A DNA stretch of 64,000 bases from Paraburkholderia diazotrophica (GCF_900108945.1 NZ_FNYE01000012.1:124001-188000), one strand, 5' to 3'. Counted from the stretch's first letter, positions 50,375 to 59,634 are shown. Made by a program: numbers and translations. Notes: a model not told the origin generated them from the letters alone.

Positions 50375-52410
50375 GCCACCTGCTCCTGATGAACGTTACG
50401 CGGCGAAGCCGCATTCGACGTGCCACCTGCGCCAGCCGTCGCGCGCGAATCGCGCCACGACTGGATCAGCGTTTCGAATGTGCGGCGCACGCGAGCGATC
50501 AATTCGTCGTCGCCGATCTGGCCCGCGAGCCACGCCTGGCTCGGCTCGTGGAAGATCGTGCGGCCGACCGTGAAGCCCTTGCACGTCGTCGATTGCGCGG
50601 CCGAGCGGAAGCCTTCGATCATCTGCTCGACAGGCGCCGACAGGCCGAGCAGCACCACGCCGCGGCAGTACGGATCGCGTTCGTGGATGAGCGCATCGAC
50701 AGCTTGCCACTGCGACGCTTCCATCGGTTCGAGCTTCCACCACTCCGGATAGATGCCGATGTTGTAGAGGCGCTTCAACGCGCGAAACACGATGTCGGGT
50801 CCCGCAGGCAGATGAGGCAGGTGTTTCGGCGGAATCACTTCGAGCAGCAGTTCGTGGCCGGATTCCTGCACGGCGTCATAGAGCGAACGAAGCTGCGCTT
50901 CCTGTTCGATGCGCTGCTCGATCGGCTCGTCGGGATGGAACTGAACAAGGCACTTCACCACGTGCTCACGCGGCCAGCTCGTGAGCGTCGTGCCGACGGA
51001 GCGCCCGTGATCGAACACGAGCGGCACCGAGCCCGGCAGTTCGACGGGTCGGCCGATCCACCAGCCGCGTCCCGTCGCTTCGTTGAGCGCATCCTGGCCG
51101 TAGCGATCGTCGATCAACACACCGATGCGGCCCTGCAAGCCGAGCGCCTGTTCCGTCTGCTTGACGGCTTCGACGAACAGGCTCTTCAGCTTCGAAATGC
51201 ACGCGGGGTCCGCACCGGTTTGCTGCGCGAGTTCGAAGAATTGATTGCGATGATCGAACGCGAAGCCGAGCACTTCATTCCAAGCCGTGCGCGCGGGCGT
51301 CACGCGATGCAGTCGCGCAAGCGTCGCGTCGCGATCGGGGCGGCGCATGCGTGCGGGGTCCGCTTTCGCTTCGCGCAGGAAGTAGTCGAGTTCGGCGGGC
51401 GTCGGCATGGCGGGCGCGCAGCCGTGACGCGACACGACGAGCGCACCGCTCGCATTCGCGGCGCTCGCGCACGCTTCGAGCGGCTGATCGCGCAGCCAGC
51501 CCGACAGAAAGCCCGACGCGAACGCATCGCCTGCGCCGAGCACGTTCAGCACTTCGACTTCGACGCCGCCGTGAATCGGCGCATCGTCGATCGAAGCGGG
51601 CACGTCGCCGTCGATGATCTGGCAGCCGAGCGGCCCGCGCTTCACGACGAGCGTCGCGGGCGTCACGTTGCGCACTTGCACGAGCGATTCGATCAGCGAG
51701 TCCTTGCCGCCCGCGATGCGAAATTCTTCTTCCGTACCGATCACGAGATCGAAGAGGGGCAGGATGCCTTGAATGTGCGCGCTCACGCTGTCGTTCGCGA
51801 TGAAGCGCGTCTCGCCATCGGCCTTGCCTGTCAGACCCCACAGCACAGGCCGATAGTCGATGTCGAGCACGGTGCGCACGTCGTTGCGGCGCGCGTAATC
51901 CAACGCGCGGCGGCTCGTGCGGTTCACCTGTTCCGTCGAGAAGTGCGTGCCCGTAATGAGCAGCGCTTTCGACGACGCAATGTACGCCTCGTCGAAATCG
52001 GCTTCATCGACGGCCATGTCCGCGCAGTTCTCGCGATAGAAGATTAGCGGAAACGTGTCGCGGTCTTTCAGGCCGAGCAGCACGAGCGCGGTGAGCCGCT
52101 CGTGATCGACGCGCACGTGGCTGACGTCGCAGCCTTCCTTCGTGAGTGTTTCGGTGAGAAAGCGGCCCATGTGGTCGTCGCCGACGCGCGCGAGCATCGA
52201 CGCGTTCAGGCCGAGCCGCGCGCAGCCGAACGCGATGTTCGCCGATGAGCCGCCCAGATATTTCGCGAAGCTCGCGACGTCTTCGAGCCGCGAGCCGATC
52301 TGCTGCGCGTACAGATCGACGGCGAGCCGGCCGAGGCAGACGATGTCGCGGCTGCGTCCCGCCGCGAAGCGGCTCGCGCTGTTGGCGTTGGGTGTGCTGG
52401 TGATAGCCAT
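50371..52410 (-). CDS. iolC: Bifunctional 5-dehydro-2-deoxygluconokinase / DUF2090 aldolase fusion
   Basis: The 679-residue protein fuses two parts. Residues about 20-345 are a PfkB kinase (DIVCLGRLAVDLYAQQIGSRLED, GGSSANIAFGCARLG, and LGAGDAFASGFLSGWL with the catalytic Asp), which phosphorylates 5-dehydro-2-deoxygluconate. Residues about 355-665 are a DUF2090 domain, resembling the class I aldolase IolJ-type fold, which may split the product into DHAP and malonate semialdehyde. Such fusions are usual in proteobacterial iol clusters and explain why no separate iolJ is seen. The ATG at 52410 has AGGA about 9 nt upstream. Confidence 0.94.
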   Translation of the reverse strand: MAITSTPNANSASRFAAGRSRDIVCLGRLAVDLYAQQIGSRLEDVASFAKYLGGSSANIAFGCARLGLNASMLARVGDDHMGRFLTETLTKEGCDVSHVRVDHERLTALVLLGLKDRDTFPLIFYRENCADMAVDEADFDEAYIASSKALLITGTHFSTEQVNRTSRRALDYARRNDVRTVLDIDYRPVLWGLTGKADGETRFIANDSVSAHIQGILPLFDLVIGTEEEFRIAGGKDSLIESLVQVRNVTPATLVVKRGPLGCQIIDGDVPASIDDAPIHGGVEVEVLNVLGAGDAFASGFLSGWLRDQPLEACASAANASGALVVSRHGCAPAMPTPAELDYFLREAKADPARMRRPDRDATLARLHRVTPARTAWNEVLGFAFDHRNQFFELAQQTGADPACISKLKSLFVEAVKQTEQALGLQGRIGVLIDDRYGQDALNEATGRGWWIGRPVELPGSVPLVFDHGRSVGTTLTSWPREHVVKCLVQFHPDEPIEQRIEQEAQLRSLYDAVQESGHELLLEVIPPKHLPHLPAGPDIVFRALKRLYNIGIYPEWWKLEPMEASQWQAVDALIHERDPYCRGVVLLGLSAPVEQMIEGFRSAAQSTTCKGFTVGRTIFHEPSQAWLAGQIGDDELIARVRRTFETLIQSWRDSRATAGAGGTSNAASPRNVHQEQVA

Positions 52411-52476
52411 AGGTATGTCCTGAGTGTGGTGCACGCAGCGAGAAGGGCGTAGCGATGCAGCGGCAAGCCGCGTGAA

Positions 52477-53280
52477 TCAGATCGTCGCGCCTTCCAGTTC
52501 GCTGATCATCTTCTGCATTTCGGCGCCGCCCGCCATCATGTCGAGCACTTCGTCCTTCGTGATGGTTTCCTTCGTGTAGGTACCCATCGACTTGCCGCGA
52601 TTGAGCAGCGTGAACGAATCGCCGATCGGATACGCGTGGTGCACGTTGTGCGTGATGAAAATCACGGAGATGCCTTTCGCGCGCGCCTTGTGGATCAGCT
52701 TCAGCACGTTGAAGCTCTGCTTCACGCCGAGTGCCGCCGTCGGTTCGTCGAGGATCAGCACGCGCGCGCCGAAGTGAATCGCGCGCGCAATGGCGAGACA
52801 TTGCCGCTCGCCGCCCGACATCGTGCCGATCGGCTGATGCGGATCGCGCACCATGATGCCCATTTCGGCGAGCTTGTCGCGTGCGATGCGCGCGCTCGTG
52901 TCGAGATCCATCACGTTGACGAGACCGAAGAGCTTCTTCTGCGGCTCGCGTCCCATGAAGAAGTTGCGCGCGACAGAGAGCAGCGGCACGAGCGCGAGAT
53001 CCTGATACACGGTCGCGATGCCGAGGTCGAGCGCGTCGCTCGGCGATTCGAAAATCACCTTCTTGCCGTCCACCAGGTAGTCGCCGGACGAGGGCTGGTG
53101 CACACCCGCGAGCGTCTTGATGAGCGTCGACTTGCCCGCGCCGTTGTCGCCGAGCAGGCAGTGCACTTCACCGCGCTTCAACCGCAGTGTGACGCCCGAG
53201 AGCGCGATCACCTTGCCGAAATACTTGCTGACGTTTTCGAGCGACAGAATAATGTCGTCTTGCTTGAGAGTGTCGGACAT
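52477..53280 (-). CDS. Sugar ABC transporter ATPase, single domain (inositol importer)
   Basis: A 267-residue ATPase of the ribose/fructose type: Walker A GDNGAGKST, Q-loop VYQDLALVPLLSV, signature MSGGERQ and Walker B VLILDEPTAALG. RbsA-type proteins normally carry two fused ABC domains (about 500 residues); this one has a single domain, like FrcA of Sinorhizobium. The transporter must therefore use it as a homodimer. By position between the permease and iolC it imports myo-inositol. The gene is 66 bp before iolC. Confidence 0.92.
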   Translation of the reverse strand: MSDTLKQDDIILSLENVSKYFGKVIALSGVTLRLKRGEVHCLLGDNGAGKSTLIKTLAGVHQPSSGDYLVDGKKVIFESPSDALDLGIATVYQDLALVPLLSVARNFFMGREPQKKLFGLVNVMDLDTSARIARDKLAEMGIMVRDPHQPIGTMSGGERQCLAIARAIHFGARVLILDEPTAALGVKQSFNVLKLIHKARAKGISVIFITHNVHHAYPIGDSFTLLNRGKSMGTYTKETITKDEVLDMMAGGAEMQKMISELEGATI

Positions 53281-53360
53281 GGCCGTTTCCTCGTGTCGGA
53301 TGCGTGTCTATCGCACGTCTGGTGCGATGGCGTGATTACGATTGCAAGGTCACGGCCGTG

Positions 53361-54551
53361 TCACGATTGGGACACGCGGCGGCGCACATAGTGGTTGAAC
53401 AGCACCGCGATCAGCAGCATCACGCCGAGGAACACGCGGAACCAGTCGGAACTGACATTCGTATAGGTGATGCCGATCTGCACGACGCCGAAGATCAGCG
53501 CGCCGAAGCAGGCGCCCACTACCGAGCCATAACCGCCCGTCAGCAGCGTGCCGCCGATCACCGCGGCGATGATCGCCTCGAACTCCTTTTGCAGGCCACG
53601 GTCGGCGGCAGCCGAGCCGATGTCGCACACTTGCAGCACGGCGAACAGGCACGAGCAGAAGGCCGTCAGCACGAAGAGTGAAATCTTAACGCGGCGCACG
53701 GGAACGCCAACGTTCTTCGCGGCGTTCGCATCGCCGCCGACCGCGAGCATCCAGTTGCCGTAACGCGTCTTCGCGAGCACGAATGCGCAGATGGCAGCGA
53801 GCCCGAACCACCACAGCAGCACTTTCGGAATGCCCGGCACGAGCGGCTGGCCGTTGTCGAGCAGCGAGCCGATGCCCATATGCGCGAGGCTCGTGAAGAG
53901 GGCGTGCAGCGCGACGCCATGGAACAGGAAGTTCGTCACAGGGTCGGCCTGCGCGAGATCGCCGACACCCGAGATGATCGTGCGGTCTGCGACCATGATC
54001 GACAGCGCGAGTGTCAGGCCACGCAGGATGAACAGGAACGCGAGCGTCACGATGAACGACGGCAGACGCGTGCGCATCACCAGGTAGCCGTTCAATGCGC
54101 CGAGCGCCATCGATCCGGCGAACGCGAACACGATCGCGGCCCAGATCGGCCAGTGAAAATAGACGGCGGGTATCGCGACCATCATGCCGGCAAAACCGAT
54201 CATCGAACCGATGGACAGATCGAACTCGCCCGCGATCATCAGCAGACAGGCGCCGACGGCGAGAATGCCCAGATACGCGGACACCTGCGACCAGTTCATC
54301 ACGCCATCGAGATTGAACATGCCCGAGCCGCTCGCGCCGATCGCGAACACGAGGAACACGAGCACGGTGCCGGAAATCGCGGCGAATTCCGGCCGGTTCA
54401 GCAGATGTCCGAAGAACGATTCCTTTCTGATTCGCTCATCGGCCGCCGATGCCGGGACCGACTGCGACGATTGCGACGATTGCGACGATTGCGCGTCGTT
54501 GTCCGCCGCGTCGTGACCATGCGAAGGAAAGTGTTTGCCGGCTACGCCCAT
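53361..54551 (-). CDS. Sugar ABC transporter permease (inositol importer)
   Basis: A 396-residue permease of the RbsC/FrcC type with about ten helices. It has the characteristic SIGSMIGFAGMMVAIPAVYF, ALGALNGYLVMRTRLPSFIVTLAFLFILRGL and AVIGGTLLTGGYGSVVGACFG. The first 60 residues are polar and cytoplasmic and contain QSSQSSQSSQS encoded by a 9-bp tandem repeat. The ATG at 54551 has an excellent AAAGGAGA site. It lies 80 bp before the ATPase and 331 bp after the binding protein. Confidence 0.93.
   Translation of the reverse strand: MGVAGKHFPSHGHDAADNDAQSSQSSQSSQSVPASAADERIRKESFFGHLLNRPEFAAISGTVLVFLVFAIGASGSGMFNLDGVMNWSQVSAYLGILAVGACLLMIAGEFDLSIGSMIGFAGMMVAIPAVYFHWPIWAAIVFAFAGSMALGALNGYLVMRTRLPSFIVTLAFLFILRGLTLALSIMVADRTIISGVGDLAQADPVTNFLFHGVALHALFTSLAHMGIGSLLDNGQPLVPGIPKVLLWWFGLAAICAFVLAKTRYGNWMLAVGGDANAAKNVGVPVRRVKISLFVLTAFCSCLFAVLQVCDIGSAAADRGLQKEFEAIIAAVIGGTLLTGGYGSVVGACFGALIFGVVQIGITYTNVSSDWFRVFLGVMLLIAVLFNHYVRRRVSQS
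54463..54489. repeat. 9-bp tandem repeat in the permease N-terminus
   Basis: Three units of TGCGACGAT with partial flanking copies encode the QSS repeats in the polar N-terminal tail. Confidence 0.85.
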
Positions 54552-54882
54552 GATGTCTCCTTTGTGGACTCGAGTCGGTGCTTGAGCGCCTCGCCCGGGT
54601 CCCATGCAAGCAATTGCGGTCGACGGTAGTGGGTGCGTGAGCGCCTGCTGCCGTCACATGCACGATAGTTGCTGATACCCGGCCTTGCTGCGCGGTTCAC
54701 TCGTGAGAGTGGGGAGAGTGCGCAGAAGGCCGGTCAATCTCGCGGTCGGGCGCCCGACGATGGCGGCTGCAAGCTCGCACGCGAATCGCGAAGTGCAAAA
54801 GTGCGAAGTGCAAGAGGCCGCCGGGGTCGCGCACTGGCTGGCGCGCCCGGTACCGCGTATGACCAGGTAAAAGGTCAGTCGA
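54552..54882. other. Long gap between inositol-binding-protein and permease genes
   Basis: No gene seen. It holds a perfect palindrome TCGGGCGCCCGA (54746-54757) and a 10-bp direct repeat CGAAGTGCAA (54789-54798, 54804-54813). In leftward transcription these follow the binding-protein gene, where a processing or stability hairpin would raise binding protein relative to permease. No T-run or promoter is clear. Confidence 0.5.
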
Positions 54883-55935
54883 TTAGCGGTACTGGCCCGC
54901 GTACTTGACGACCGTGTCGATATTCGCCTTCGTGATGAAACCGGGACCGGAGCGGATGTTCTTCGGCCCATACGACGGCTCGAGGCCATACGTTTGCATG
55001 CGCGCCTTGAACTTCGGATTGGCTTCCAGGCTCTGCCTGATCTTCGCGGGGTCGGTCGTGTGTTCCTTCTTCACGATCGCGAGCACGGCGACGGGGATAT
55101 AGCCCTGCAGATACGGTTGCTGGTCGATCGCAAACGCAATCGTGCCGTTCTGGATGCCCTTCGCGATGTCATCCGAGAAGTCGAACGTGCAGAAATAGAT
55201 CTTGCCCGCGAGGCCCATCTGCTGCACGGCCTTCAACGACGCGGACGCAGGCGTCGGGCCGAGCGTCAGGATCGCGCCCGTGTTCGGATGGTTGCGCAGA
55301 TACGCGCTCACCTTCGACTGGATTTCGGTCGGGTCCTGGCCGGAATCGATCGTCGAGCTCTTGTAGTTCACGCCGAGCGCATCGGCAAAGCCACGGCAGC
55401 GCTCGAACGAAACGGCGTTCGTCGCGAAGTGGTTCACACACAGGAACGATTTCACGCCCGCTGCCTTCGCCTTTTCGCCCGCCGCCTTGCCCGCGACGTA
55501 TTCGGGCTGGCCGATGTGCATGATCGCGCCAAGCTTCTCGCTTTGCTCTTCCGTGCCGGAATTGATCGTGACGAGCGGAATCTTCTTCGCCGTGACCTTG
55601 CCGATCGAACTCTTCAACACGTCGAAGTCGGCGATCGTGACAATCACGCCGTCGTAATTGCGCGCCGCCGATTGCTCGATCAGGCGCGACATGTCGGCGA
55701 TGTCGCCGTTGGGCGGATTGCGGTAGTCGGTTTCGACGTTGAAATCCTCGTCGGCCTGCTTGATCGCATTCTTGATCGTGTTCCACCACGAATCGGAGTC
55801 CGGCGCGTGACTGATCAGCACAAAGTGAGCGTCGGCCGCCTGTGCCGCCGGCGCTGTCATCGCGCCGATGCCCGCCGCCAGCGTAATGGCGGCTGCCAGA
55901 ACCTTGAACGAAGCCTTGCCCTTGCAAAGTCTCAT
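54883..55935 (-). CDS. Sugar ABC transporter substrate-binding protein (inositol)
   Basis: A type I periplasmic binding protein (350 residues), Peripla_BP_4 family, with a signal peptide ending AAQA. The mature protein begins ADAHFVLISHAPDSDSWWNTIKNAIKQADEDF; SRLIEQSAARNYDGVIVTIADFD and later GTIAFAIDQQPYLQGYIPV follow the sugar-binding pattern. It is first gene of the leftward inositol operon, directly opposite the RpiR-type regulator. The ATG at 55935 has GGAG 5 nt upstream; a GTG three codons earlier is less likely. Substrate myo-inositol is inferred from the operon. Confidence 0.93.
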   Translation of the reverse strand: MRLCKGKASFKVLAAAITLAAGIGAMTAPAAQAADAHFVLISHAPDSDSWWNTIKNAIKQADEDFNVETDYRNPPNGDIADMSRLIEQSAARNYDGVIVTIADFDVLKSSIGKVTAKKIPLVTINSGTEEQSEKLGAIMHIGQPEYVAGKAAGEKAKAAGVKSFLCVNHFATNAVSFERCRGFADALGVNYKSSTIDSGQDPTEIQSKVSAYLRNHPNTGAILTLGPTPASASLKAVQQMGLAGKIYFCTFDFSDDIAKGIQNGTIAFAIDQQPYLQGYIPVAVLAIVKKEHTTDPAKIRQSLEANPKFKARMQTYGLEPSYGPKNIRSGPGFITKANIDTVVKYAGQYR

Positions 55936-56057
55936 TGTCTCCACCTTTCTCGGTCTGTTCGTTTTTGAGGGGAGCGTCTGACGCTTTGCGAGGTATGCCG
56001 GCTCGCCGTTGCGTCATCGCTCAGGACCAAGAGTAGGCCAACTTTTCGAGAGTTGCA

Positions 56058-56070
56058 ATGAAAATTTCAT
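56058..56070. promoter_or_regulatory. 13-bp palindrome in the iol divergent region
   Basis: ATGAAA-A-TTTCAT is a perfect palindrome 10 bp from the GGAA-N6-TTCC operator. It may be a second, weaker regulator site. Confidence 0.45.
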
Positions 56071-56079
56071 GTCAAAGAA

Positions 56080-56101
56080 AAATGGAAAATCCATTCCATT
56101 T
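56080..56101. promoter_or_regulatory. Candidate IolR operator (GGAA-N6-TTCC)
   Basis: AAATGGAA-AATCCA-TTCCATTT is a perfect 8-bp inverted repeat with a 6-bp centre, in the 271-bp space between the divergent inositol operons. It contains exactly GGAA-N6-TTCC, the motif reported for the RpiR-type IolR of Sinorhizobium meliloti. It lies about 105 bp ahead of the regulator gene and about 145 bp ahead of the binding-protein gene. Confidence 0.72.
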
Positions 56102-56206
56102 GCTTTCGGTTATGCCTATACTCGGCATCGTCGGGACAGCGCGTCGAGGTTGCCGCGAACGCTTGCGGCGCGGTTTTGCGTTGCAAAAAGCACAGAGGTC
56201 AGAACC

Positions 56207-57088
56207 ATGGCGGAAGACAGCACAGAAGAATTGCCGAGCGTCGATGAATTGATGCAGCGCATCGCGGAGAACTACGAGTCGCTGCCGCGTCAGTTGAAGA
56301 GCGTGGCGACGTATATCGAGCAGCACCGGTCGAGCGTGATGGTCGATCGCACCAGCGACATCGCGTTGAGTTGCGGCGTGCATCCGTCCGCCGTCGTGCG
56401 CTTTGCGCAGCGTTTCGGCTTTTCGGGCTTTTCGGATTTGCAGGCGGTGTTTCGCCAGGCATATACGACGCAGGGCGCGTCGTCGCAGAGCTATCAGCAG
56501 CGCATCCGCAAGCTCATCGACGAGAAGCCGGGGCGGCTCTCGGGCGGCAGCGTCGCGCGCGAATTCATGGCCGCGTGCCGCGACGGTCTCGACGAGCTGG
56601 AACGCTCACTCGACGACGCGCAATTCGACTCCGCCGTGAAGATGCTGCAGCAGGCCGAGAACATCTATGTGGTCGGCGTGCGGCGCTCGTTTCCCGTTGC
56701 GAGCTACATCGTCTATGCGTTGCAGCACACGCCGAAGCGCGTGCATCTCGTGTCGGGTTTCGGCGGGATGTATCGCGAGCAGATTCGCAGCGTGAAGAAG
56801 GGCGACGTCGTGATCGCGATCAGCTTCGCGCCCTATGGCAAGGAGACGCAGTACTGCTTGCGCGTCGCGCATCACCATCAGGCGAAGACACTCGTCATTT
56901 CGGATAGCCAGCTGTCGCCGCTCGCGCGCTATGCGACGACGCAGCTGTATGTGAAAGAGGGCAGCGCATTCGCATTCCGCTCGCTGACCAGCACGATCTG
57001 CCTGTGCCAGGCGCTGTTCATCGCGCTCGCGTACAAGCTGGAACTGAACGTGGAAGAGTCGACAGACACTGGAGGATACGATGACTGA
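56207..57088 (+). CDS. iolR: RpiR-family regulator of inositol catabolism (IolR-like)
   Basis: A 293-residue RpiR/MurR-type regulator: N-terminal HTH_6 domain (YIEQHRSSVMVDRTSDIALSCGVHPSAVVRFAQRFGFSGFSDLQAVFR) and C-terminal SIS domain (about residues 130-270, VVGVRRSFPVASYIVYALQ). The SIS domain would sense a phosphorylated inositol intermediate, as in S. meliloti IolR where the kinase product relieves repression. The ATG at 56207 starts with MAEDSTEELPS; longer frames run into the operator. It overlaps the dehydrogenase gene by 8 bp, so it autoregulates with the locus. Confidence 0.9.
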   Translation: MAEDSTEELPSVDELMQRIAENYESLPRQLKSVATYIEQHRSSVMVDRTSDIALSCGVHPSAVVRFAQRFGFSGFSDLQAVFRQAYTTQGASSQSYQQRIRKLIDEKPGRLSGGSVAREFMAACRDGLDELERSLDDAQFDSAVKMLQQAENIYVVGVRRSFPVASYIVYALQHTPKRVHLVSGFGGMYREQIRSVKKGDVVIAISFAPYGKETQYCLRVAHHHQAKTLVISDSQLSPLARYATTQLYVKEGSAFAFRSLTSTICLCQALFIALAYKLELNVEESTDTGGYDD

Positions 57089-58100
57089 TGTGGCAGGCAA
57101 GACGATCGACGTAGCTGTGTTCGGCGCGGGACGCATCGGCAAGATTCATGCGTCGAATCTCGCGCGGCAGCCGGGCGTGCGGCTCAAATATGTGGTCGAT
57201 GTGAATCGCGACGCGGCGGCCGCGCTCGCAGCGCAATACGGCGCGCAGGTCGCGGACGTCGACGGCGCGATGGGCGATGCGTCCGTCGGCGCGACCGTCA
57301 TCTGCTCGAGCACGGATACGCACGCCGCGCTGATCCTGCAATCGGCCGCGCAGAAGAAGCACGTGTTCTGCGAAAAGCCCGTCGATCTGACGCTGGAACG
57401 CGCGCGCGCCTGCGCCGATGCCGTCGCGAAAGCGGGCGTCGTCTGCATGATCGGCTTTCAGCGGCGCTTCGATCCGACGTTCGCCGCGCTGAAGGCGCGC
57501 CTCGATGCGGGCGAGATCGGCACGCCGGAGATGCTCGTCGTGACGAGCCGTGATCCGGGCGCACCGCCCGTCGAGTACATCAGGCACTCGGGCGGCATCT
57601 TCAAGGACATGCTGATTCACGACTTCGACATCTTCCGCTGGATTCTCGACGACGAAGCCGACACGCTGCACGCAACGGGCAGCTGTCTGTCCGATCCCGC
57701 GATCGCCGATGCGGGCGATATCGATTCGACAGCCGTGACGATCCGCACGAAGCGTGGGCGTCTGTGCCAGATCAATACGGCGCGCCGCGCCGCGTATGGT
57801 TACGACCAGCGCTTCGAAGTGCTCGGCAGCGACGGCATGCTGCAGGCGGGCAACGTGCGTCCGACGCAAGTGTCCGCGTATTCGAAGACGGCTGTCTCCA
57901 GCGACGTGCCCGAGCACTTTTTCCTCGAACGCTATCGCGCCGCGTATGCGCTCGAAATCGCGCATTTCTTCGACGCCGTCACGCAAGGCAAGCCGGTTCG
58001 CACGACGGTCGCCGACGGCATGAAGGCGCTCGAACTCGCGGAAGCCGCGACGCGTTCGTGGCGCGAAGGGCGCACCGTCAAGCTCAGCGAGGCGTCGTGA
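57081..58100 (+). CDS. iolG: Inositol 2-dehydrogenase
   Basis: A 339-residue Gfo/Idh/MocA oxidoreductase that oxidises myo-inositol to 2-keto-myo-inositol with NAD. Rossmann motif GAGRIGKIHASNL, the catalytic Lys in CEKPVDL, the GFQRRFDPTF loop, and the catalytic Asp/His in GGIFKDMLIHDFDIFRWIL are all in place and match IolG. Its start overlaps the iolR stop by 8 bp, and the next dehydrogenase overlaps its stop (TGATG). Confidence 0.94.
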   Translation: MTDVAGKTIDVAVFGAGRIGKIHASNLARQPGVRLKYVVDVNRDAAAALAAQYGAQVADVDGAMGDASVGATVICSSTDTHAALILQSAAQKKHVFCEKPVDLTLERARACADAVAKAGVVCMIGFQRRFDPTFAALKARLDAGEIGTPEMLVVTSRDPGAPPVEYIRHSGGIFKDMLIHDFDIFRWILDDEADTLHATGSCLSDPAIADAGDIDSTAVTIRTKRGRLCQINTARRAAYGYDQRFEVLGSDGMLQAGNVRPTQVSAYSKTAVSSDVPEHFFLERYRAAYALEIAHFFDAVTQGKPVRTTVADGMKALELAEAATRSWREGRTVKLSEAS

Positions 58101-59122
58101 TGAGCGCGGGGCCGTTGCGTGTTGGCGTGGTGGGGCTGGGTCGGCTCGGCAAGCGGCACGCGGAGAATCTCGCGTATCGCGTGTCGGGCGCGGCGCTCGT
58201 GGCCGCATGCAGTCCCGTCGAAGCGGAGCGGACGTGGGCGCGCGACGCGCTGCCCGCGCCGCGTGTCTACGACGACTATCACGCGTTGCTCGACGATCGC
58301 GACGTCCATGCCGTGTGGCTCGTCACACCGTCCGCGCTGCACGCACAGCAGATCATCGATGCGTTGCGCGCGGGCAAGCATGTGTTCTGCGAAAAGCCGC
58401 TGTCGCTCGATCTCGCCGAATGCGAGCGCGTGATCGACGAAGCGCAGCGCCATCCGCAGTTGCAGGCGACGATCGGCTTCATGCGCCGTTTCGATCCGAG
58501 CTATCGCAATGCGTTCGAAAAGATCGATGCGGGCGCGATCGGGCGGCCGTTCATGGTGCGCTCGCAGACCTGCGACCAGAACGATCCCGAAGGTTTTTTC
58601 GTGCGCTTTGCGCCGACCTCGGGCGGCATCTTTCTCGACTGCACGGTTCACGACATCGACGTTGCGCGCTGGCTGCTCGGGATGCCGAACGCGAAGCGCG
58701 TCTATGCGAGCGGCGTGGTCGCGCTGCACGAGGGCCTGCGCGAGTTCGGCGACGTCGATAACGGCGTCGCGATCTGCGAGTTCGAAGGCGGACGCATCGC
58801 GATGTTCTACGCGTCGCGCACGCTCGCGCATGGCAACGACACGGGCAGCGAGGTGATCGGCACGGCGGGCGCGCTGTATATCGGACGCAATCCGCGCGCA
58901 AACCGCGTCGAGATCGCTGACGCGAGCGGCATTCGCAACGAGTGCACGCCGACTTTCTTCGATCGGTTCGAGGAGGCGTTCCTGTGCGAAGCGCAGGCGT
59001 TCGTCGCCGCGGTGAGGGAAGGGCGGCAGAGCGGCGCGACGCTCGCGGACGCGATGGAGGCGACGCGCATCGGCTATGCGCTGCGCGAATCGCTCGCAAG
59101 CGGACGGGCTGTCGATCTGTAA
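58100..59122 (+). CDS. Second Gfo/Idh/MocA dehydrogenase of the inositol locus
   Basis: A 340-residue paralogue of the preceding gene: GLGRLGKRHAENL, CEKPLSLDLAECERVI, GFMRRFDPSYRNA and GGIFLDCTVHDIDVARWLLG. Its candidate roles are oxidation of another inositol isomer (scyllo- or D-chiro-inositol) or of a methylated inositol; sequence alone does not choose. The ATG overlaps the iolG stop as TGATG, so the two are coupled. It ends the rightward operon. Confidence 0.92.
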   Translation: MSAGPLRVGVVGLGRLGKRHAENLAYRVSGAALVAACSPVEAERTWARDALPAPRVYDDYHALLDDRDVHAVWLVTPSALHAQQIIDALRAGKHVFCEKPLSLDLAECERVIDEAQRHPQLQATIGFMRRFDPSYRNAFEKIDAGAIGRPFMVRSQTCDQNDPEGFFVRFAPTSGGIFLDCTVHDIDVARWLLGMPNAKRVYASGVVALHEGLREFGDVDNGVAICEFEGGRIAMFYASRTLAHGNDTGSEVIGTAGALYIGRNPRANRVEIADASGIRNECTPTFFDRFEEAFLCEAQAFVAAVREGRQSGATLADAMEATRIGYALRESLASGRAVDL

Positions 59123-59255
59123 GCGAAACGCGCCCGGACTGTCGCGGCCTGGGCGCGCTCGAAGCGCATGCGTTAGAATTTGACCCTCTGCATGGCGCCG
59201 CTTTCCGTGAACATTCGAACGGAATGCATGCGCCGCCTCACGAAGGTCATCGTCG

Positions 59256-59492
59256 ATGGAAATTCAGATTCACAAGGAAGTCGATGCGCGCGGCTTGAAG
59301 TGCCCGCTGCCCATTCTGCGCGCGAAGAAAGCACTGGCCGACATGGAAAGCGGCCAGATTCTCAAGGTCCTCGCCACCGATCCCGGCTCGCAGCGTGATT
59401 TCGCCGCGTTCTCGAAGCAGACGGGCAACGAGATCGTCGAGTCGTCGACGCTGCCGGATAAGGTGTTCGTGTTCCTGATGCGGCGTCGCTGA
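59256..59492 (+). CDS. TusA/SirA-like sulfurtransferase
   Basis: A 78-residue protein with the TusA fold. The active cysteine lies in DARGLKCPLPILRAKKAL (CPxP motif at Cys16), and the C-terminal half KVLATDPGSQRDFAAFSKQTGNEIVES is typical. TusA relays sulfur to tRNA thiolation or molybdopterin pathways; paralogues serve sulfur oxidation. No tus genes adjoin, so the exact role is open. The ATG has a GAAGG site about 9 nt upstream. Followed by a bidirectional terminator. Confidence 0.93.
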   Translation: MEIQIHKEVDARGLKCPLPILRAKKALADMESGQILKVLATDPGSQRDFAAFSKQTGNEIVESSTLPDKVFVFLMRRR

Positions 59493-59541
59493 GGTTTCGC
59501 GGCGGTTTTCGACACGACATCTCGCGTCACAAGCTGATGAA

Positions 59542-59578
59542 AAAAGGCGCTGCGTCCCCGAAGGGCGCAGCGCCTTTT
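59542..59578. terminator. Bidirectional terminator between the tusA-like gene and galU
   Basis: AAAAGGCGCTGCG pairs with CGCAGCGCCTTTT over 13 bp around an 11-nt loop, with T-runs readable on both strands. Confidence 0.9.
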
Positions 59579-59634
59579 GCTTGTCGCCTGCTTGACAGCC
59601 CGCCGTGCTACTTGCGCGCGGGCCGAACGTTCGA

